Below the pieces are notes generated by a model. The model saw only the letters and a program-made list of their open reading frames with translations. It had not been told where the DNA came from and searched no databases. DNA of 64,000 bases. Source: Naumovozyma dairenensis CBS 421. Taxonomy: Eukaryota; Ascomycota; Saccharomycetes; Saccharomycetales; Saccharomycetaceae. This document shows positions 51,428 through 61,918 of this stretch, piece by piece. Within the stretch, counting starts at the first letter, position 1, and the number at the start of each line of letters is the position of its first letter. Position numbers and translations under genes: made by a program. Location of the stretch: the NCBI RefSeq assembly GCF_000227115.2, contig NC_016485.2, forward strand, positions 906,025 through 970,024, written 5' to 3'.

Positions 51428-52609
51428 ATGAATAAAGAGGACGCAATACTTATTAGTCGAGTGGCTGATTTGGAAAGGAGAATGGCGATGTTTGAAGGAA
51501 TGTTCCATGCACTAAGTGGAAGGCTAGATCAACATTTCAAGAAATATGACATAGTAATGAATTCTCAACAACAGCAAATAATAGAGCTGAATTCAGTAAT
51601 CTCTACACTACTGAACGATCAATTTCGACATGCTGAAATGATAAAGGAAAAACTGTCAACAACTATACATGGAATATCATCGATGGATACTAATTCGATT
51701 CATCAAACAGACACTTCAGATATATTTTCCAATGGAGGTCGACCCTATGATGGTAATAGTAACATTCCTGCCGATGTTTTGTTTGATGACATAATAAGTA
51801 ATAATAAGAATGGAACTACTAATGCCCCTGTCTCTGCTCAAACGACAGAGAACGCCATTAAAAATCAAGGATTTGCACACCAGGAAACACAAGGAACTAC
51901 ACAACAAGAGGGAGAGCAACCGCGGGCGCCACAAAATCAGCAACAACCGCATCAAGGATACCAGCCATCGGTAGTTTTCCGAGGGCCAGTATTATCGTAT
52001 GGTAACTTTAATCAACTATCGCACCCTTCTTTAAGTCGGCCTCCCAACTTACTAAATGAACCAGAGGGTAATATCTCGGAAAGCTCCCCATCAATATCTT
52101 CAGAGGTGATATTCAATAACAGCTCCAATAATAATGGTATCGGTAATAACAATGGGAATAACGGTAAAAACGAGCTTCTCACAGCTCGTCATGAAATTTC
52201 AAATCAGTCTCTTGAAGAAGAGGAACAATATAGAACGAAGAAAGGACACAAAAAGAAAAGAAAAATATATATAGGCCCCTTCGAGTTCCTAAAATCACCG
52301 AATTCGGTTTTGGACCTTTGGAAAGAATACACTGAAGGCATACATGGGCATCCATCCATAAAATATATGGATGCCATTTACCAGACAAATTGGAGACGAG
52401 ATGCAGCTGTTAATAGGCGGTATTCACGAAGGAAAGTGTTATGGAAAGCAATAGAAAGTGGATTGGAAAAGGGATACAGCCTAGAAAGAGTGGTCGATAT
52501 TTTAGAAAACTGCAGAATTATTGATAGCACAAAAGGTACCAAACAACCGATTGGCTGGCTATGCCACAGTAACAATATACCAGACATTCTTAAGGACAGC
52601 CTTAATTAA
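51428..52609 (+). CDS. MSN1: Msn1-type transcription activator with GCR1_C domain
   Basis: Msn1 is a nuclear DNA-binding activator involved in invertase, glucoamylase and filamentous-growth gene expression in S. cerevisiae. The 393-residue protein has an N-terminal coiled-coil (about 1-80), an Asn/Gln/Ser-rich middle, a basic patch (KKGHKKKRKIY, about 272-282) and a C-terminal GCR1_C/Msn1-Hot1 domain (about 280-385; DLWKEYTEGIHGHPSI, WRRDAAVNRRYSRRK). Similar length to S. cerevisiae Msn1 and YOL116W synteny support the assignment over Gcr1 or Hot1. Confidence 0.92.
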   Translation: MNKEDAILISRVADLERRMAMFEGMFHALSGRLDQHFKKYDIVMNSQQQQIIELNSVISTLLNDQFRHAEMIKEKLSTTIHGISSMDTNSIHQTDTSDIFSNGGRPYDGNSNIPADVLFDDIISNNKNGTTNAPVSAQTTENAIKNQGFAHQETQGTTQQEGEQPRAPQNQQQPHQGYQPSVVFRGPVLSYGNFNQLSHPSLSRPPNLLNEPEGNISESSPSISSEVIFNNSSNNNGIGNNNGNNGKNELLTARHEISNQSLEEEEQYRTKKGHKKKRKIYIGPFEFLKSPNSVLDLWKEYTEGIHGHPSIKYMDAIYQTNWRRDAAVNRRYSRRKVLWKAIESGLEKGYSLERVVDILENCRIIDSTKGTKQPIGWLCHSNNIPDILKDSLN

Positions 52610-53363
52610 AACGAAATATCAAAAAATAAAAGAAAAATTGTAATATTAACAAGAAGGTAAATACAACTATTGACCCGGGTGGAAGAAGCTATCTACGGGG
52701 GTGCTAATAACTATGATCGAAACCGTGCTATACTCTTATGAAAAAAAATTTCTTAACAGATAAATATATATTGCTGCTTGGAAGAGTATACGTTCAAGAA
52801 TGTATTTGCAAAATAACGTGCTAGATTGTACGAATAGCCAATTCTTTGATAATAACTGCATATGTAACGTCGAGGGCTTTTGTTCGTGTCCATCTCGATA
52901 GAACGTGTATGAGCATCTTTCTATATTAATAGCATATATATTTTATAACATAAATCCCAGGCTACGTCTTCAGAACTGGTTATACCTCATACTTATACAA
53001 TGCTACATGAGAGCAAAGTCTACATATGTCATTTTTCTCTGTAAAGGCGCTCTATGCATTTTCATTTAGCGTTAGGTAAGTGACATTACAGTTGCTGCCC
53101 GACGGATTCTTCAACGTGACATCAAGGTATATAAAACATTACGCAGACTCTGAGGTAACATTATCTTCAGCATTTGATACGCGCTGGAACAATAAACAAT
53201 CACTTCAGCAGCCACTTTCACGCAACTAGAAGAAAGGCCTATTAACTATCAATATACAATATTCCCATCTAAAAGTTTTGTTTGGGAAATTATTGGTTTC
53301 AATGTTCAGCGTTTTGTCGGTAATTTTTACAGAGTATCATAAGAAATCATATTGAATAAAAAA
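52610..53363. other. PAP2 upstream region
   Basis: About 750 bp noncoding. No confident motif. Confidence 0.5.
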
Positions 53364-55112
53364 ATGGAGAAAAACAATCTCGCCAATCCATCAAATTTGA
53401 TTCAATCTACCTCCAATACAACCAAATTCAAGAAGGCCAAAAATCCGAAAAAATCAAGAAAGTCAAGAAAAGCACCAAAAAGATCACAAGATGCATTAGG
53501 CAATGACAAGAATCACATTGAACGAACAACTATGGATGATATCGTCGTTCTTGATGATGTTTCAGATACTGAAGGGTATGATGACTATGATGGACATTAC
53601 GATAATCCACAGTCTTCTGAAATATCGAACGTTGCCCCACAGTTAAAAGTCAACCTCTTGGCTTCAAACGAGGACTTCATAGCGCTGTCAAATTCAAGTT
53701 CAGATGAAGAAGCTACAGATAAAGTAAAAGCGCAACCAACAAAGAAACCTATTAGCGACGGTGTGAGTTCCAGTGTCGATACCACTCATACTGCGAAACT
53801 TCTTACAACAGATTATCCCTGGATAATCAATCATGATCACTCCAAACAGAAAGAAATTGCTGATTGGTTAACTATGGAAATCAGAGACTTTGTCTCTTAC
53901 ATTTCACCAAGCAAGGAGGAGATTAAGGAACGTAATGATACAATTGGCCGAATCCGTGATGCTGTCAATCATTTTTGGAATGACGCTAATTTGCATGTAT
54001 TTGGATCATATGCTACAGACCTTTATTTACCCGGATCTGATATTGATTGTGTTATAATTAGTGAGAAAGGTGACAAGGATAGCAGAAGTAGTTTGTATGC
54101 ATTAGCGAATTTCTTGAAGAAAAGAGGACTTGCAACTGATATAGAAGTTATAGCAAAGGCTCGAGTTCCTATTATTAAATTTATCGATCCACGTTCCAAA
54201 ATTCATATAGACGTTTCGTTCGAAAGAATAAATGGGTTGGAAGCAGCAAAACTTATAAGAGAGTGGTTAAATGACACACCTGGCCTACGAGAAATAACGC
54301 TTATTGTCAAACAGTTTTTACATGCACGAAGGTTGAACAACGTCCATACAGGGGGGTTGGGAGGTTTTAGTATCATATGTCTTGTATTCTCGTTTCTACA
54401 AATGCATCCACGGATCATCTCGAACGAAATTGACCCAATGGAAAATTTGGGAGTTTTGTTAGTTGAGTTCTTTGAACTCTATGGGAAGAATTTTGGTTAC
54501 GATGACATAGCGATAACCACCGCTAATGGTTATCCAATATACCTACCAAAATCAGATTGGAAAGGTTTACAGCAACTGCGAAGTTCCTTTTCCTTAGCTA
54601 TACAAGATCCTGGTGATGCAACAAACAACATCAGTCGAGGATCGTTTAATTTACGTGACATAAAGAAGGCATTCGCTGGCGCGTTTGATCTCTTGACGAA
54701 TAGATGTTTTGAACTAGATACAGCATCGTTTAAGGAAAGAATTGGGAAAAGTGTACTGGGAAATGTCATCAAATATAGAGGTAAACAGAGAGATTTTAAG
54801 GATGAGCGTAGTCTAGTCATTAATAAAGCGATCATTGAAAATGAGAATTACCACAAGAAACGTAGTACAATAGTACGCGAAGAATTTATTGAGTCAACTG
54901 ATGATACCAATGATGAAAAAGATGATATTTATATCGTCGAAGAACCGCCTCTCAAGAAGCAGAAGCCAATGCTTAAGAAAAAAGAAAGCAGAGGCGTAGT
55001 AAAAATTAATGCTCAACGCGATAATATAATAGCTGCCACACCGCTAACAACACCTATAGCTATACCCGGTGAGCAAGAAAATAATGATGATTATAATCCC
55101 CTTGACTGTTAG
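53364..55112 (+). CDS. PAP2: Trf4/Pap2 non-canonical poly(A) polymerase
   Basis: This is the catalytic subunit of nuclear TRAMP, which adds short A-tails to aberrant and noncoding RNAs for exosome decay. The 582-residue protein has a Lys-rich N-terminus and a nucleotidyltransferase core with GSYATDLYLPGSDIDCVI. The metal-binding carboxylates are Asp226, Asp228 and Asp283 (IHIDVSF). A poly(A) polymerase-associated domain (FFELYGKNFGYDD, about 370-400) and an acidic/Lys-rich tail follow. The start is set at 53364 because the four codons before it lack an ATG. Synteny is YOL115W. Confidence 0.95.
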   Translation: MEKNNLANPSNLIQSTSNTTKFKKAKNPKKSRKSRKAPKRSQDALGNDKNHIERTTMDDIVVLDDVSDTEGYDDYDGHYDNPQSSEISNVAPQLKVNLLASNEDFIALSNSSSDEEATDKVKAQPTKKPISDGVSSSVDTTHTAKLLTTDYPWIINHDHSKQKEIADWLTMEIRDFVSYISPSKEEIKERNDTIGRIRDAVNHFWNDANLHVFGSYATDLYLPGSDIDCVIISEKGDKDSRSSLYALANFLKKRGLATDIEVIAKARVPIIKFIDPRSKIHIDVSFERINGLEAAKLIREWLNDTPGLREITLIVKQFLHARRLNNVHTGGLGGFSIICLVFSFLQMHPRIISNEIDPMENLGVLLVEFFELYGKNFGYDDIAITTANGYPIYLPKSDWKGLQQLRSSFSLAIQDPGDATNNISRGSFNLRDIKKAFAGAFDLLTNRCFELDTASFKERIGKSVLGNVIKYRGKQRDFKDERSLVINKAIIENENYHKKRSTIVREEFIESTDDTNDEKDDIYIVEEPPLKKQKPMLKKKESRGVVKINAQRDNIIAATPLTTPIAIPGEQENNDDYNPLDC

Positions 55113-55569
55113 GCTATTCAGGGAAACCTACGTGGGCACAGACTTCAGGATGGGATAGTATGATCTGAATACGGATTGTACCCTGATCATGTATAACGAG
55201 GATCATAATGAAATGTGTTACCCGCTTGTGTGACACGCCAAGCTTGACGATCCTTACTAATAAGAACTTTGCAACTGAAGCTGCTCAGAGAACGTTACCG
55301 AACTTATAACCTTTGGGTATTTACCTTATCCTCCTCTCTGCTTATTATATAAAATATGTAACTAAAAACTTATATATTATACTAAGCGTATTAATAGATA
55401 ACCCTGTACTATCAACAAGAAGTAAATTATATATAATATAACCATCATTATAGATTAATGAATATGTACTCTAAACTTTATCATTCATTAATATATAAGT
55501 GGAATAATGAATAATTATTCATTGGGAAGTATATATAGTATAATAATTATATTATCAAACCTACGTTTG
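55113..55569. other. PAP2-PTH4 convergent region with LTR-like remnant
   Basis: About 460 bp, mostly occupied by the LTR-like repeat copy listed separately, followed by an AT-rich tract with TA repeats. Confidence 0.6.
55151..55429 (+). mobile_element. Ty-like solo LTR remnant, copy 1
   Basis: About 280 bases align with 63554-63847 in the same orientation, at roughly 70-80% by eye with small indels. Shared landmarks are TGGGATA at the left end, AAGCTTGACGATCCTT, AGAGAACGTTA, CTCTCTGCTT.TTATATAAAATA.GTAACT and TATCAA.AAGAAGTAA. The TG start and the TATATAAAATA.GTAACT segment recall Ty3-type yeast LTRs. No internal retrotransposon sequence is present and the right border is unclear, so it is a decayed solo LTR at best. 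Confidence 0.55.
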
Positions 55570-56117
55570 TCAAAACAGATTATCCTGTATCTTAGCTCTT
55601 TCTCTCTTTCTACTACTATTTAATTTCTTTTGTCGTATCCTTCCTTCGTTACTACGCCTTTTGATTTCATCCCATTTTTTAACGTACTTGGTGCCGTCTC
55701 TGAAGGAAAAGAGCACACATTTTTGATCTCTTCAATTAGTTTGTTGAGACACAATTGCTTGTTCTTTTCTCTTGACCGAAACGTATCTGACTGGATAACT
55801 ATGGAATCGGTAGTTTTCTTGTAGTGCCGCAACGGCTTTTCAATAATTAACTTTTTGATTTCAAAAGGGATGAGCTGACAGTCTCTTAAGTTGCGGAGCG
55901 TCATCGTACATTTACTGCTAGTCTTATTCACTTTCTGTCCTCCAGGTCCACTTGACCTATCGAACCTTACCTGGAAAGTATCTAGCGGGATAGTTGCGGG
56001 CGATAGATTTTCCATCCATTCTTTTGCTTTCTTATATATTTGAATGTCGCGGCCATTAATCGTTGAAAACCATCGATACTTGACCTTCTGAAACAGATGC
56101 CGGTTCAATATATTCAT
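55570..56117 (-). CDS. PTH4: mitochondrial ICT1-like peptidyl-tRNA hydrolase, one frameshift near the C-terminus
   Basis: This class-I release-factor-like protein (S. cerevisiae YOL114C, human ICT1/MRPL58 family) should free peptides from stalled mitochondrial ribosomes. It has an N-terminal Arg/Lys-rich import-type segment, then FDRSSGPGGQKVNKTSSK with the catalytic GGQ at 59-61. In the uncorrected frame it stops at 55620 after an unconvincing tail. The -1 frame instead continues KKWDEIKRRSNEGR, Lys/Arg-rich, to a TGA at 55570-55572, which is the basic rRNA-contacting tail typical of the family. The switch falls at six A on the coding strand (55675-55680). Seven would give an uninterrupted 182 residues. 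An error is likely. Confidence 0.83.
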
Positions 56118-56643
56118 AATGTGTGTGAAATATCTCTTCCTTGATGAAATACCCGGTCGATAATTTAAGGTACTCTGGTGTATAATTTATCAGTTGTCTA
56201 TTACTAACAAGGCCAATATGGTCACATCCCACTGTTAAGAACCTTGTGGATAACTATTCTTGCCAGCAACTTAGTAGAAAGAGGGGACATATATAAAAAA
56301 AAGCCTGTCCAACATTCAAACATATTTAGTACTTTACTTGAAATTAAGATATTGTTCAAGATGTTCTTCACGTACGTAGACTACTTTTTGGCGTTCTTGA
56401 GAGTTTCCGTCTCGGAGTTGAAATTTTTAATTGAAGTAAAGCGATAAGTATACGTAACTGATATGAATGTAAATAAAAAATAAGACGCTGCAGGCCACAA
56501 AGAGCAGATGCTCGAGACGAATTTATTCATCTATTTCCCTAAGACATGCTGCCGACAATTCCTCGTATTCTTCAGCCATCCATTAATTGATTTTTCACTA
56601 ATCGTATTTATTACTCTAGCCATATCGATCATACTCAATTCCA
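56118..56643. other. divergent promoter between PTH4 and MSB4
   Basis: About 525 bp. S. cerevisiae has SKM1 in this interval; no kinase sequence is visible here. Confidence 0.5.
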
Positions 56644-58440
56644 ATGATTTCAGATGGCCATCCTTATGGAGCTTTCGTAGGAACTCTCTTGAGGAGTGAT
56701 GATTTCTGTACTTCCATATTCCAGAGACAAATTAAAAGCAAAGGTGTTGATTCCCTTATCTATAGCAAAAGGCAAAATGGCATATCGTCGATTGATCCAG
56801 GATGCTCAGCTCAAAAAGAACTTTCAGATGAAATACTGACAAGACAATTTAGTGCTATACCAGATATTATCGAACTTTATACTGATAATGCAACTCACCT
56901 GGAAGAAAGTGACGGCGAAGATTATATGGACGAAGCAGAAAGTGAACTAACTTCTCTAATAACTACAAAGCTACCCATATCGTACAAACCTGAGGATTTT
57001 GATAGATATGGATTTAGAAAACAGACTACAAAGATTTCTAAAGAAGAATATGAAAAATGGTGGGCAGGCTATTCATTGTATTGTGCGCGGCAGAAAGTGA
57101 AATGGGTACAATTCCTACAGAACAGAAATTTCGACATACCGAATGATAATCCTGAAAAGTTCCCACCTAGAGATGAAGAGTTGAAAAACTATGTTAGAAA
57201 AGGAATTCCTGCAGAATGGAGAGGAAATGCTTGGTGGTACTTCGCTAACGGACAACATATCTTGGAGGAAAATATTGGTGTCTATGCCGACCTTCTTTCC
57301 GAGGTTGAGAAATTGAGAGATCATGACCAACAACAGCATCATTTATTGGATGATATTGAGATAATTGAACGTGATTTAAATCGAACTTTTCCTGATAACA
57401 TACATTTTCAGCGGGAACAATTTCAAAAGCAGCCACCACTTATAGTATCATTACGGGACGTTTTAACTGCTTTTGCCCTTTATGATAGAAAGATCGGTTA
57501 TTGCCAATCAATGAATTTTCTTGCTGGGTTACTCTTATTATTTATGGATGAAGAGCGAACCTTTTGGATGCTAGTCATAATCACTAACATATACCTACCT
57601 GATGTATATTCTTTGGATTTAGAAGGCGTTAGTAGAGACCAGGGCGTTTTGTTACTATGCATAAAGGAGTACTTACCTGAACTTTGGATCCAAATTGACA
57701 GAAATTCTTTCCGAGAAGATACGTTGCATAGACCGATAGGTAATAAAAGAGAAAGAAAAGAGCAATTTTTACGAAACTCAAAAGTTACTGAAATACCACA
57801 GATTACATTGTGCACATCAAGCTGGTTCATGAGTTGTTTTACCGGAATACTTCCAATTGAAACAACTTTAAGAATATGGGACTGTCTATTTTATGAGAGT
57901 TCTCATTTTCTCTTCAAAAGCACGTTGGCTATTTTAAAGTTAGGCGAATATGAATTGCTGGGGNNAAAGAACAATATGCAAGGTATAATTTTTTTTAACC
58001 AGAAAAATGGGCGATCTAAAGTTTCTAAAAATATTAGAGAAAATGATCACCCAGAGGAGATCTGCATGCAAATAACGCATCTGATCCAGAACCTCCCAGG
58101 AACTCTTCTTGACCCTAATTTATTTTTCGAGAGGAACCTTTTGGCGAAGAAACTGACATTTAATAGTCTAGACCAGCAAGAAATTGATGCATGTCGCGAA
58201 TATATCAGGTCACAGAGAAGTAAATTTAAGGGAATGTTGGAAATAAGCGCAATAAAAGATGCCGTTGCTGCGGGTGAGGAATACCCCACTATACCATTCG
58301 CTTCAACCTATGCAAACACACGTAGTGCAACCTACGAATTCAACAAGGAGCGATATAACAAGAAAAATGCTTGGAAGTTCAATAGTTATAGAAATATCAA
58401 AGAAACTGTCAAAAAGTTAAAGAAGACAACCAGCTTCTGA
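56644..58440 (+). CDS. MSB4: Msb3/Msb4-type TBC-domain Rab GTPase-activating protein
   Basis: This Rab GAP for Sec4 and related GTPases acts at sites of polarised growth, linked to Cdc42 and the polarisome. The 598-codon frame has an N-terminal segment, a conserved pre-TBC element (YKPEDFDRYGFRKQT), and a TBC domain (about 185-435). The dual catalytic fingers are Arg247 (IERDLNRTFPDN) and Gln288 (IGYCQSMN). A helical C-terminus follows. Two undetermined bases at 57964-57965 leave one residue unknown in a variable loop, but the frame is open across them. Position matches YOL112W (MSB4); MSB3 is the WGD partner. Confidence 0.9.
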   Translation: MISDGHPYGAFVGTLLRSDDFCTSIFQRQIKSKGVDSLIYSKRQNGISSIDPGCSAQKELSDEILTRQFSAIPDIIELYTDNATHLEESDGEDYMDEAESELTSLITTKLPISYKPEDFDRYGFRKQTTKISKEEYEKWWAGYSLYCARQKVKWVQFLQNRNFDIPNDNPEKFPPRDEELKNYVRKGIPAEWRGNAWWYFANGQHILEENIGVYADLLSEVEKLRDHDQQQHHLLDDIEIIERDLNRTFPDNIHFQREQFQKQPPLIVSLRDVLTAFALYDRKIGYCQSMNFLAGLLLLFMDEERTFWMLVIITNIYLPDVYSLDLEGVSRDQGVLLLCIKEYLPELWIQIDRNSFREDTLHRPIGNKRERKEQFLRNSKVTEIPQITLCTSSWFMSCFTGILPIETTLRIWDCLFYESSHFLFKSTLAILKLGEYELLGXKNNMQGIIFFNQKNGRSKVSKNIRENDHPEEICMQITHLIQNLPGTLLDPNLFFERNLLAKKLTFNSLDQQEIDACREYIRSQRSKFKGMLEISAIKDAVAAGEEYPTIPFASTYANTRSATYEFNKERYNKKNAWKFNSYRNIKETVKKLKKTTSF

Positions 58441-58584
58441 AATCTATAGAAAGCCTTTTATTTTTGCTATGAAAATATACAGGTCTGTTACCATATAGTA
58501 GGATTTGAGTATATTTATATAATGTTTATTGTTATGAAATATCATTCCCACGAGTTAAATGGCGGTCCTTTTTACGTTGTACCT

Positions 58585-59217
58585 TCATTTCGCCATATCC
58601 CACCCTTTCTTCAATCTTGCAAGAACTTCATCGGCATCTACATCGCTATTAAACTTCGCTTTTAACAGTGTTCTGATATCCTCCCAGGGGACAGAGACCT
58701 CCTGAGGCTTTTCATTATCTAAAGATTTTCTTTCTATAGGAATTTTCCCGACAGGTGTCCCAATAGATATAGATGATGGTGATTGTCTTGAAACCAGAAC
58801 ATTAATAACCGCATTATTCGTGCCTAAATCTAATAAGAGCATGCCATCATGCAAAACTTTCCCTTTTTGTAATAGTTTTAATTCACCTTCGTTGCCAATA
58901 TCAGTTTTACCAATAATAAACTGCTTGACCTGATGAATTGTATCATTCGTGTTGAATTCTTTGCTTAATAAAAATTTCGGAGGTCTAATACTTTTCAAAG
59001 TTAGAGTTACGGGGGAGGTGGAAAGAGCACCGTGGTTCTCTTTATTCAGAGCATTATTAAATCTTTTTGGATCATATTTGTACTTCAAAGCTGGTAATGG
59101 GACACCCAACGAAACAATTTCTTGCAAAGGCTTTTGGTAGTTACCAGGTAACAACGATTCCGAGAGGTTGGTAAGTGTGAGGAATTTAGACACAAATTCT
59201 TGTTCTGCAGAAGACAT
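58585..59217 (-). CDS. MDY2: Mdy2/Get5, ubiquitin-like component of the GET pathway
   Basis: With Get4, Get5/Mdy2 bridges Sgt2 and the Get3 ATPase to hand over tail-anchored proteins for ER insertion; it was named from a mating defect. The 210-residue protein has an N-terminal Get4-binding part, a ubiquitin-like fold (about 75-147; [39 protein letters not shown]) and a C-terminal dimerisation helix pair (about 175-210; [14 protein letters not shown]). Length equals the S. cerevisiae protein (212). It is convergent with MSB4 and divergent from SHR5, as in YOL112W-YOL110W. Confidence 0.95.
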   Translation of the reverse strand: MSSAEQEFVSKFLTLTNLSESLLPGNYQKPLQEIVSLGVPLPALKYKYDPKRFNNALNKENHGALSTSPVTLTLKSIRPPKFLLSKEFNTNDTIHQVKQFIIGKTDIGNEGELKLLQKGKVLHDGMLLLDLGTNNAVINVLVSRQSPSSISIGTPVGKIPIERKSLDNEKPQEVSVPWEDIRTLLKAKFNSDVDADEVLARLKKGWDMAK

Positions 59218-59598
59218 CAGGCTCCGTTATATACTGGTATGTTGTCGATGATGGGTTTGCGACAAAATGAAGGGTATTCTTAGTAAGTACTTTATCTATG
59301 GACTACAATTTCTAACTTTACAAGTCTAAAATTGCATATTCGGTTCACCAGTTGACTCGCGGGATGAACCGATTTAACCTCAAAGTTGCAAACCGGCAAT
59401 CCTAGACTACAGGTATAATCTAAGGAACAGAAAATATGTGATACATACGTATTTAATTACACCATATTCACGCGGTTTGACGCAGTTATAACTTAGTTTC
59501 TCCAAATACCTAATCTAAAAAGACCTTTCTCCATTTGTAAGAACGGATTGAACCTGGTTCACTAATTGAAAGTCCTTCCTTTAGTTATTTGATAAATA
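59218..59598. other. divergent promoter between MDY2 and SHR5
   Basis: About 380 bp noncoding. No confident motif. Confidence 0.5.
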
Positions 59599-60450
59599 AT
59601 GGGAAATCATAACGCACAGAAAGTCCAATCAAATTCAATCAGTAGCGCCAACTTTTCAAAATACTCTTCAAGCAATATTGAAGGGAAGGCACACATCGAG
59701 CATGTTGCCAGTGAGCTAGACCAAAGTGAAGCCAACGGTACATCCATACCACCTGGTACTGTAGAAACCCCGAAAGGGAAGGAGGATGATGCTCCTCAAT
59801 TCTTCAACTACCACGAATTTTCAGAAACATTTTACGCAGACTATAAGGACCCAGGCTGTTTAAAAGAGCATGATTTCTTGCATGCTATAAGTATTACACA
59901 TTTTCCAAACGTATATGTCCCCAGCTGTTCTGAGGCATTTAAACGTACAAGAATAGTAAGAATTCCAAGAAATTTCGAAGCTTCGTTAGGTTCTCCATAT
60001 TTTAGCACAGTACTGCCAGGATTTGAACCAGCTGCTTTCACCAGTGAAAATGATGAAGAAATGTTCATTCCAAGAGGCATCTACGATGATGACCAAGTTT
60101 TTGGATGCAATTCAATTAGCCCACTCTCGTCATATATAACGCAGGCACGGTATGAAGAAATTGTTAAAGATATCAACGATATATTGGCATATAGTTTTCA
60201 GGTTTATAGTTGGTATAACATTCTAGATGTGGTTCTGGGATCGTTGACGTTGGGTATATGGTCGTGGCTTTCAAAGTATATATGTCCGAATAGGAAACTA
60301 TTTAGTTTGGAACTTTACGTCGAACAAGTTAATCAAACACCGCTATTTAAAAGTCAAGGTATACAGATTATATCACCTCGAAGGAGTGGTTACCTCTCTC
60401 TAGATTTCCAGATTCCCATGCCTCCGTTACCGGATGGTAAGATAGCATAG
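59599..60450 (+). CDS. SHR5: Shr5/Erf4 subunit of Ras palmitoyltransferase
   Basis: Shr5 partners the DHHC enzyme Erf2 at the ER to palmitoylate Ras2. The 283-residue protein has a Ser/Asn-rich N-terminus about 45 residues longer than in S. cerevisiae (237). The Golgin A7/Erf4 domain (about 95-265) follows, including THFPNVYVPSCSEAFKRTRIVRIPRN, a PGFEPA segment and a hydrophobic loop (YNILDVVLGSLTLGIWSWLS). Synteny YOL110W next to MDY2 supports the call. Confidence 0.9.
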   Translation: MGNHNAQKVQSNSISSANFSKYSSSNIEGKAHIEHVASELDQSEANGTSIPPGTVETPKGKEDDAPQFFNYHEFSETFYADYKDPGCLKEHDFLHAISITHFPNVYVPSCSEAFKRTRIVRIPRNFEASLGSPYFSTVLPGFEPAAFTSENDEEMFIPRGIYDDDQVFGCNSISPLSSYITQARYEEIVKDINDILAYSFQVYSWYNILDVVLGSLTLGIWSWLSKYICPNRKLFSLELYVEQVNQTPLFKSQGIQIISPRRSGYLSLDFQIPMPPLPDGKIA

Positions 60451-61918
60451 GTTAGCATGATACTATAACTTTTCGTAAGTGCTACAGTTCTATAGGTTGC
60501 ATTAGGTCACCAAGTCGATATTCCACAAATGTCTCCTGATGTTTCTCTGGCAAAATTATCTTCGCCACAAAAACGTCAGGTTTTAGGCTAAGTAGTATTC
60601 TTCTGTTTATATTGGATCGTGGTTTCTATACTTAACATGTATTTTTCTATCATACTGAGCATACATACGTACGAAATGTTCGTATTTTGTCAATTATTTG
60701 ATCGAACCTATGTATTCTACTTATATTGTAAAGCTGCGTGTATTGTAGGCTTTGTAAGGGTACCACATCCCTATTTTGTTTTGAAATATATTTGGTGCTC
60801 TATAAACGAACTTAAAACCGACGTTAATTAGCTTACAGCACTTCAATAAGATTTTTAAAGTTTTTATGGACGTCAAGTAAAAGTTGCTTATTTATCGTTC
60901 TTAAAGTTTATGCCGGTAGTGTTAGCGTCGCCTTTAGGCACGGATGGGTCATTACGTAAACCCCGTGCCCAGCTGGGGTTGAGGTGTTTTGGAAGGTTCG
61001 CTTTGGGGTTCCTAAAAAAATCTAGTAAGAATATTGGGGTTCTTAGAGTATGTAGGTTTCAATTAGAAACAAATATAGAGTGTCGCTAAAGGATTGAGAT
61101 TGTTTGTTACGAAATTTGGGGGCTTCTACCACAAAATAACGGGCAACCCGGTTTTTGGTGTAGAATCCCAGCTGGGCTTCTTCAAAACTTTCACTTTACT
61201 ATGAGAGCATCTTTTTTCAAAAAGAGGCCCAACCCAGCCTAGTGGCCTTTGGGTACAAATGTAATAGTACGTAGGTAATATTTTGTTCGTTGAATGTCCC
61301 TACAGTTATTTTTAACTGCTGAAAAAGAATCGGCTTTTTATCTCTACGTACATTAAACTTGTACGGTAAAGGACATAATAGTTTCACGTAATGGGTCTAA
61401 ATGGTCCGTCCGATGCCATTGACCTAGGACTCTTAACTTAAGGTTTTCCAGCCTCGAAAACCTTCTTTTATTTGGTTGAACCTTTAGAAGAAAATGTCTG
61501 TACGCTGTTTGTTAATGCTTGGACGGTTAGTAACCAAAGTAAAAAAAAAAAAAAGGAAAGTCAGGAAATTTTGAGTAGGATAATTCGATGGCGGAAAAAC
61601 CGTCTCGACACTACCCTTATGTTAATACATAGCACGTCGGTAACATATTCAGTGAATAATTATAGGCAGTTAAAAGTTGGCTAACAAGCACTGCACCTTC
61701 TTGAAACACCTCTAATATTTTTCAGCCAGATTAGCAAAGTTAACAATAGCCATTCTAAGCATACAGGTATTGCAGTATGACTTCACAATTATATAAATAG
61801 CCCTACTTAATAATGAAGACATAAACATTTATATTTTTCAGGGCTATCTATATGCAGAGGTATCTTTTTGCTCCTTCGATATGAGTAACCAACAAAGGGA
61901 GTTTCTTTGAAAACAATA
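60451..61918. other. SHR5-PCL1 intergenic region
   Basis: A 1.5-kb noncoding stretch with A/T tracts, TACGTA-type words and one CTCGAAA (61453-61459) loosely resembling an SCB core. No perfect SCB (CACGAAA) or MCB is seen before the cyclin. No gene recognised. Confidence 0.5.

Noticed and set aside
56118..56643. Relic of SKM1 between PTH4 and MSB4
   Set aside because: No kinase motif or PAK-type sequence is visible in any frame. The interval is too short for more than a trace.
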